From Aptenodytes patagonicus (Eukaryota > Chordata > Aves > Sphenisciformes > Spheniscidae), in the NCBI RefSeq assembly GCF_965638725.1, contig NC_134949.1, positions 48,574,151-48,638,150 of the forward strand: DNA of 64,000 bases, read 5' to 3'. Position 1 is the stretch's first letter, and every line of letters begins with the position of its first letter. The position numbers and the translations under genes are program-made. Positions 58,190 through 64,000 of this stretch are shown here, piece after piece. The notes below the pieces were generated by a model. It worked only from the letters and a program-made list of their open reading frames with translations. It was not told where the DNA came from and did not search any database.

Positions 58190-59128
58190 TATTGGGTTTG
58201 CGTGGCAAGGTTTTGGTAGCGGGGGGGCTACAGGGGGGGCTTCTGTGAGACGCTGCTGGAAGCTTCCCCCATGTGGGATAGAGCCAATGCCAGCCGGCTC
58301 CAAGGCGGACCCGCCGCTAGCCAGTATGTGACAGAAACAACGCTGCAGACACCAAGGAGAGTGGAGAAGGAGGGGGAGGAGGTGCTCCAGGCGCCGGAGC
58401 AGCGATTCCCCTGCAGCCCGTGGTGAAGACCATGGTGAGGCAGGCTGTCCCCCTGCAGCCCGTGGAGGTCCACGGTGGAGCAGATCTCCACCTGCAGCCC
58501 GTGGAGGACCCCACGGTGGAGCAGGTGGATGCGCCCAAGGGAGGCTGTGACCCCGTGGAGAGCCGGCGCTGGAGCAGGCTCCTGGCAGGACCTGTGGACC
58601 CGCGGAGAGAGGAGCCCACGCTGGAGCAGGTTTGGCGGCAGGACTTGTGACCCCGTGGGGGACCCACGCTGGAGCAGCTTGTGGAGAACTGCAGCCCGTG
58701 GGAAGGGCTCAGGTTGGAGAAGTCCGTGGAGGACTGTCTGCCGTGGGAGGGACCCCACGCTGGAGCAGGGGCAGAGCGTGAGGAGTCCTCCCCCTGAGGA
58801 GGAAGGAGCGGCAGAGACAACGTGTGGTGAGGTAGAGGAAAGCGGGAGTAAAGTTGAGCCCGGGAAGAAGGGAGGGGTGGCGGGAAGGCGTTTTAAGATT
58901 CAGGTTTTATTTCTCATTACCCTACTCGGGTTTGATTGCTAATAAATTAATTTCCCGTCGTGTCCCCCGCCCCCCGAGGCGAGTGTGTTTTGCCCGTGAG
59001 GGTAACGGGTGAGTGACCTCGACCCACGAGCCTTTCGTCGTGTTTTCTCTCCCCTCTCCAGCTGAGGAGGGCAGTGATGGAGCGGCTTTGGCGGGCACCT
59101 GGCGTCCAGCCAGGGTCAACCCACCACA
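58190..59128 (+). mobile_element. Solo LTR upstream of RLIG1, U2
   Basis: Same LTR at the same position as 34308-35246, so it was inserted before the unit was duplicated. Its internal tandem repeats are at 58402-58772. Confidence 0.75.
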
Positions 59129-59682
59129 GACTGAAAGGTTGTCTACCGAGGCGCAGAGCCTGGCTAACAGGAGGAGGCCGCTGTCCTGGCGGAGGCAAAG
59201 TCGGACCCAGAGAGGTGCCCACGCCCTGGGGCCAGGGCATCCACGCCCCAGGCCCGGGCGTGTGGCACCCCGGCGAGCAGAAAAGACAGCCTGAGGAAAG
59301 GCTGCCAGGCCAGGGGAACGGCACCGCCGGCGGCTAACGGCCGCCGCCACGGCGCGCGAGCGGGCCACCACGCGGCCGCCTCAGCCCGGCGCCGAGCACA
59401 GCTGGGGCGGGGCGGCCCTGCCGCGGCGGGAGCCGCCGCTGTGGGAAGCGGAGCTGCCCCAGGCCCGCGGCCGGGCTGGGCGGCGGAGCCACCGCCTCGC
59501 CGAGGGCTGCTGGAGAGAGGCGACCGCGCCCCGCCCCGCCGTCCCCGGCGCTGGGGTGCGTCGCGGGGCTCCCGGCGGGCGGCGACGGACTCGGTTTCCC
59601 GCCGCGCACGGCGGGCGCGGGGCGGCGCAGGCGCAGTTCCGTCTCGGCGGCGGGCCGGCGGCGGGAGCGGGCGGGCGGGGCC

Positions 59683-59772
59683 ATGAGGCGCCGGGGCGCG
59701 GTGCAGCGGCAGGTGCCGTGTCTGTTCGTGACCGAGGTGAAGGAGGAGCCGTCGGCCAAGCGGGAGCGCCAG
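59683..59772 (+). CDS. RLIG1: RLIG1 exon 1, copy 2
   Basis: The same 30 codons and donor as 35801-35890. Confidence 0.9.
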
Positions 59773-59835
59773 GTGGCCGGGGCGGCACGGGGCCGGGCGG
59801 GAGGGAGGCGGGGCCGCAGCCCCCGCGGCGCGGCC

Positions 59836-59871
59836 GGGGCCGGGGCCGGGGCCGGGGCCGGGGCCGGGGCC
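59836..59871 (+). repeat. GGGGCC hexanucleotide repeat, 6 units, U2
   Basis: Six uninterrupted units in RLIG1 intron 1, preceded by an insertion around cgcagcccccgcggcgc not present in U1. Confidence 0.9.
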
Positions 59872-59920
59872 GGGCGCAGGGGGAGTCGGTGGGCCGCGGG
59901 TAGCGGCGCCGCACGGCGGG

Positions 59921-59950
59921 GCGGAGCGGAGCGGAGCGGAGCGGAGCGGA
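59921..59950 (+). repeat. GCGGA pentanucleotide repeat, 6 units, U2
   Basis: Six units against four in U1 (36007-36026). Confidence 0.9.
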
Positions 59951-61868
59951 GCGAAGCCGGGGGGACGGGCAGCAGCACCGACCGTGTCAGACCCGCCCGG
60001 CGCGGCCCGGCCCGGCTGCGGGGAGGGGGACACCCGAGTGGGGAGAGGTTTCTCTCCAGACCTTGAGGGAAATGCACGGCAGCGTTTTCCATGGGGCTCC
60101 CCCCCCCGTAAATGCGGGGAAGAAAGGTCGTGTGGGAGCCGTTTGAGCTCTGTCCCGCTCCTTTCCTGCCAAGTGCACCCAGGTGCTCACCGTGACGTTG
60201 TGTTTGCTTTCTCTAAGTGTCGGGAACAGTCATGGCGAGGACTGAGGCCACTGCGACATGACCGCCCTGGGAGCTTGTGTAAAACCATCCTGCCGTCCCC
60301 GCCTGTGAGCCTTGTGGGGGAAAAATCAGCTTGTGTCTCTTCTTCCTTTTTTTTAAAAGAAAAGGTCTTTTTTTTGTGACCAAAGGAATATCAGGCCCAT
60401 GACAGAAGAATTCATTTGAGGCTGTCAGACGCGGGATACTTACGAAGGTGAAAGTAATGGAGCCCGATCCAAGCTGTTTCTTCCCGAGATGTAAGAGGCA
60501 GTGTCGGGACAGATTGGGGTGGCATTCACCTGTCTAGCTCTAGACCTCCGACTTGTGTTTCCCGACTGCAGTAGCAGCACCTACTGCTGTCTGTCGGCTG
60601 CGTAGTGCACTTGAATCCATCTGGGTGACTTTCTCCCGTTGGTGTTTGGCTTCTGGACGGAAGAGCTGAAGTGGTTGCCAAAACGTCAGTAACGTAACTG
60701 TTGAACTCTCAGTACCAACACCACCTTGATAATGGTCGTGTAAGGGTAGCTCCCGACATTGTTGTTCCTTCATAGGGGACAAGCCGACAGGGGATTAGGT
60801 CTATACCAGTGTAGATGCTATTCTTCTTGTTTTTCAAAGCGCAGGCAAGGATAATAGAGGGGGTTATGACTGCTAGGGAAGAAGCGGGGTGGTGGTGGGA
60901 AAACCAACGGGCATGTTTCCTCCCTGCCCTGGAAATTTTCTTTTCCATGTCACCTTCGTGAAATCTTCCTGTATGCTGTATGTTGTGGTTCCACATGTGA
61001 TGACTAAAATATGAAGCAGCCACGTAATGTCAGGCAAGCATGTAGAAGGTTGTTCTCGTTTTACGGCTTCCGAATTCTGTTTGGAGACTTTTGCAAGACA
61101 AGGACTCGCTTTGTGTTTTGCCAGCAGGAAGAGACCGTGACCAGCTTACAAGTGAAAATTGGCTGGGGCGAGAGGAGGGCGGGGTGATGGTTATCGAGGA
61201 GACTATTGGAATCCAAACAGAAGGGATTACATGTTTGCAGTGAAGGTGTTACAGAAGCCCTAGCTGCAGGAGTCCTCCTAGAAGTGTGGACTAGTTGTGG
61301 CTGGGTATTTGTTTCAGACCCCGGCCCACTTCCTTCTGTGCTCTTTGTAAGCGGGAAAGCGTTCAGTTGGCAGCACTGCTCCTAAGTATTTAACACCGGG
61401 ACGCTTTTGCCACCTTGCATTCCGCAGGTCCGTGCATTGCACTAACACGGTGCCATTGACTTTCCGCTCCAAACTGAAAGCTCGGAGCAGCTAGTCACGA
61501 TGAGTTTCTGTTGCCATCGTGAGGCAGGGAGACACATCTCAACATTTTGCAGCGTTGGACTGGAACCCTTCTAGTTTATATGCACTGTGTAAAGTGGAAG
61601 GCAAAGTCACCTCTAAATACTCATCAAGAACGATTAAAAGAGGGAGAGAGTTTGCAAGTAGATTGCCTTTGTTCTTTTGTCTTAGGGCATTTTCCAAAGC
61701 GTCATGTCTTGAAGAAACAAGGGTGTATTTCGACAGTATTAGAAATCAGCACTATAATGTGTAATACTGGACCTAGAGGGGGGCCAGCTGTAAGGAGCAA
61801 GAATCCGCACGAGACCGAGGCAGTAAGACAGCCCTGACGAGGCTTTAAAATACCTGTCTTCTTTTCAG

Positions 61869-61986
61869 CCGTTTCAAGTGTTGGCAACTGAAACTGTAAC
61901 TGGAAAGGCGTTAGAGGCAGATACGTACAATGCAATTCCTACTGAAAAGGTGGCCGGAACCTGCTGTTACGTAACTGCCTATGAAG
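61869..61986 (+). CDS. RLIG1: RLIG1 exon 2, copy 2, motif I changed
   Basis: Same as 37945-38062, including KVAG in place of KVDG. The change therefore predates the duplication. Confidence 0.9.
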
Positions 61987-62614
61987 GTAGGAAGGAAGGT
62001 CCGTATGCAGGTTTCTCCTGCTGACTAGAAGCCTTGTTTTACTTAGTTTTCACTTTTATTGTATGACTTACTGGATTGCAGCTGTTGTGAATTCCAGCCT
62101 GCTTAAAGGTCTTGACCACAAAGTAACAGTTACCGTAAACATAGTAGGTGTTTCTAAAGTTGTTACAGATTTTACTCTCTGAAGTCCAGGAAGCATGGTC
62201 TAAGCGAGCATGCCAGTGGAGGAAGTATTCCCGTTTTAAAATTTCTTATTAGGAAATCTTCCTTGCACACTAGAATTTATGTGATAGAGGGTGCCTGATT
62301 TCCTTGGGGAGGATTACAAGACGTGTGGAGGTTGGGAGGAAAACGCGACGAGTGTGGTTCGCTGCATCGCTGGGGTTCTTGCCTTTACCTGAAATTGTGA
62401 GGAAACTTTGTATTACACCAGGCAAGATTCTAGGGCTAGATTTTGGATTGATCTACAGTAGTTAAGTGATGACTTTAAAGGGTGCCTTTGGGTATGAAAT
62501 TTCTCTGGTGACGAGTGAGAAGTCCTATCTTGCCTTTTATGCGGTTGATTTCAGTACTCTGCAGGGTATGGTGACCTCAGGAAACTGCTGGTTTTACCCC
62601 TCTGGAAACTCCAG

Positions 62615-62672
62615 GGCAAGCCTGTCTATGGGCCGGGCTGGATGGAAAACCCGACAAACAAGCTGAAGAAAG
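62615..62672 (+). CDS. RLIG1: RLIG1 exon 3, copy 2, diverged; last exon in the unit
   Basis: Same as 38691-38748, with the same Arg-to-Gly changes. The U2/U3 junction follows 28 bp later. Confidence 0.8.
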
Positions 62673-62700
62673 GTGTCAACGATTCTCGTGTCTCGGGGCT

Positions 62701-64000
62701 TATTTTCAAGTGCTGTTAGTTTAAGCCAGCGTGGGGGACGTGTCATGCAGCGCGTATGTGAAAACACAGACACGCAGTCTTGAGGGCCTCCCTGCATGAA
62801 ATGCTGAATATCCTCCCTTTCCTTGGGCTCCTCTTTGGGGCCCTCATGCCAGAGACAACCAGGCAGGAGGGGATTAAGGAACGTAATAGGGGATGCGTCT
62901 GTGGTCTGGAAAACACGCCTGTATTTTTTGTTGTTTTTGTGGGTCTTAGTGCCTTTGAAGCTGTGAAAGGGAAGTCTTGGATAAGGGTTTGACCACACAA
63001 AGCACTGATCCCTTCCCTTCCGCTGGTTTCGGCCAAGAGCAGTTGAGAGCTGGCAGGAACTGTTACTATCTCGTTGAGCCATGTATTTATTGTATAATGA
63101 TGAGGTATTTCTTAGTGTCTGTGACTAGCCAGGTTGAGCAAGTGATGACTAAGAGAACAGCATTTGTAATTTCTCTACAGGAAGCTCCAGTGAAAAGGGA
63201 AGAGATAGTGTACTGAGGTTGCGGTTCCACAACAATCCAGGATCAGCCAAGTATGGCCCTCATGGCCACGTCCTTCTCCTCCTGCATTTATTTGTCTTTC
63301 CCTTGAGCTGGGCCTGCCACTTAGCTCGATCCTTTGCTGGGAATATTGGCGTGTTAACGTGCTAGAAAACTATTTTCTTTTGGCTTTGGCTTGTTGGGTT
63401 GGCTTTTCAGGGTGGGGAGGTGGGTTAAATTGCACCAGAAGGTGCTAGTTCTTTATGATCCCAGTTGCAAAGGCGCTCAGATTCTATAAAGCATCTCTTA
63501 AGATGCTGGGTGTTTGAGATCACACTAAAAAGAAAAGGAGGATAGTATAGATAATCATATGACCCTTCAGATGCTGGGAACCCCAAGCTGTGCAACGTCG
63601 AATGGGCCTCCCACCATGGCCTAGCACACCCTGTAGATCCCGTGCATGGAAAAGTTAGCCCATGTTGGTCATTTGAGCTCTTACAGGATTTTCCTAAAGA
63701 AGCCAACTCTATTCCTCATTTCTACTGTCAAACAAAAAGGATGTTCACATGAGAACTTCTTCTCGCTGCACCGTTAGATAAAGGCGAGGCCAGGCAGGAG
63801 GTCGCATATAACGGGACACAATATCCCTCAGAATTAAGATTTTAAATTTCCTCAGGCAGACAACATATAAAATGTTGCCGCAAGGCATCATGTGCCACAA
63901 TTTGGAACTCCAATGTCTAATTAGAGGGGGGGAAACATTTTCGATACACTTAGTCCTTCATTTTAAAAAGATGTTTCTTGTCCGTTTTGTAACTCTCAGC
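62701..64000 (+). repeat. Tandem unit U3, first 1.3 kb
   Basis: This begins the same way as U1 and U2 and continues like U1 (taatgatgaggtatttcttag at 63093), not like U2. It runs off the right edge, so the array has at least three units. Confidence 0.95.

Larger units (their letters stand above)
59282..60054 (+). promoter_or_regulatory. CpG-rich promoter region of RLIG1 copy 2
   Basis: Same as the U1 region except for 42 bp of microsatellite-related gain downstream of the first exon. Confidence 0.7.
38777..62700 (+). repeat. Tandem unit U2 (23.9 kb)
   Basis: The second unit matches U1 with shifts that account exactly for its length: about 1,176 bp net loss at the left block, 4,142 bp gain from two extra 2,071-bp copies, and 42 bp gain in the RLIG1 promoter microsatellites. 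Between 46473 and the end the match to U1 is nearly perfect. Confidence 0.95.
59683..62700 (+). pseudogene. RLIG1: RLIG1 copy 2: 5' gene fragment, exons 1-3
   Basis: Same truncation and substitutions as copy 1. Both copies therefore come from one already truncated and altered ancestor. Confidence 0.8.

Overview
The window looks like a piece of a bird genome. It carries CR1 LINEs with the typical avian 3' end and ORF1 esterase domain, an avian ERVL-type provirus whose LTR has the familiar bird terminus, and a second well-known avian LTR type. It also holds exons of two neighbouring vertebrate genes in their conserved head-to-head order, C12orf50 and C12orf29 (RLIG1). The species and chromosome cannot be read from the sequence. 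Identifications rest on remembered protein families, since no search was run.

Layout. Positions 1-1170 hold part of a minus-strand CR1 LINE (degenerate ORF1 esterase and the start of ORF2). Positions 1171-5138 have no recognised feature. Positions 5139-7130 are the 3' half of another minus-strand CR1 with a broken reverse transcriptase. Positions 8145-15010 are a complete but defective minus-strand ERVL-like provirus (two LTRs, 5-bp target duplication, lysine-type primer site, gag-pro-pol remnants, no env). Positions 15016-17860 are unremarkable single-copy sequence.

From 17861 to the right edge the window is a head-to-tail array of very similar long units: U1 17861-38776 (20.9 kb), U2 38777-62700 (23.9 kb) and the first 1.3 kb of U3. 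Each full unit holds a minus-strand gene homologous to C12orf50, a ZC3H11-like CCCH zinc-finger protein. Its exons can be chained in frame into about 360 codons with matching splice phases. Upstream and divergent from it is a plus-strand RLIG1 fragment (exons 1-3 only), cut off about 30 bp after exon 3 by the unit junction. RLIG1 is the human RNA 5'-phosphate/3'-OH ligase. The copies here have lost the motif I aspartate (KVAG instead of KVDG) and two arginines downstream, so they are probably not active ligases. A solo LTR and a CpG-rich promoter with GGGGCC and GCGGA microsatellites lie between the two genes.

U2 differs from U1 in two large ways. A 2.0-kb stretch of U1 (18253-20258) is replaced by 0.8 kb of different sequence containing a CR1 fragment. 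A 2,071-bp block holding two C12orf50 exons plus the terminal exon is present in two extra tandem copies. The repeated internal exons are symmetric phase 1-1, so they could be added to the message without breaking the frame. This nested amplification of a zinc-finger gene together with a disabled ligase fragment is the most interesting content of the window.
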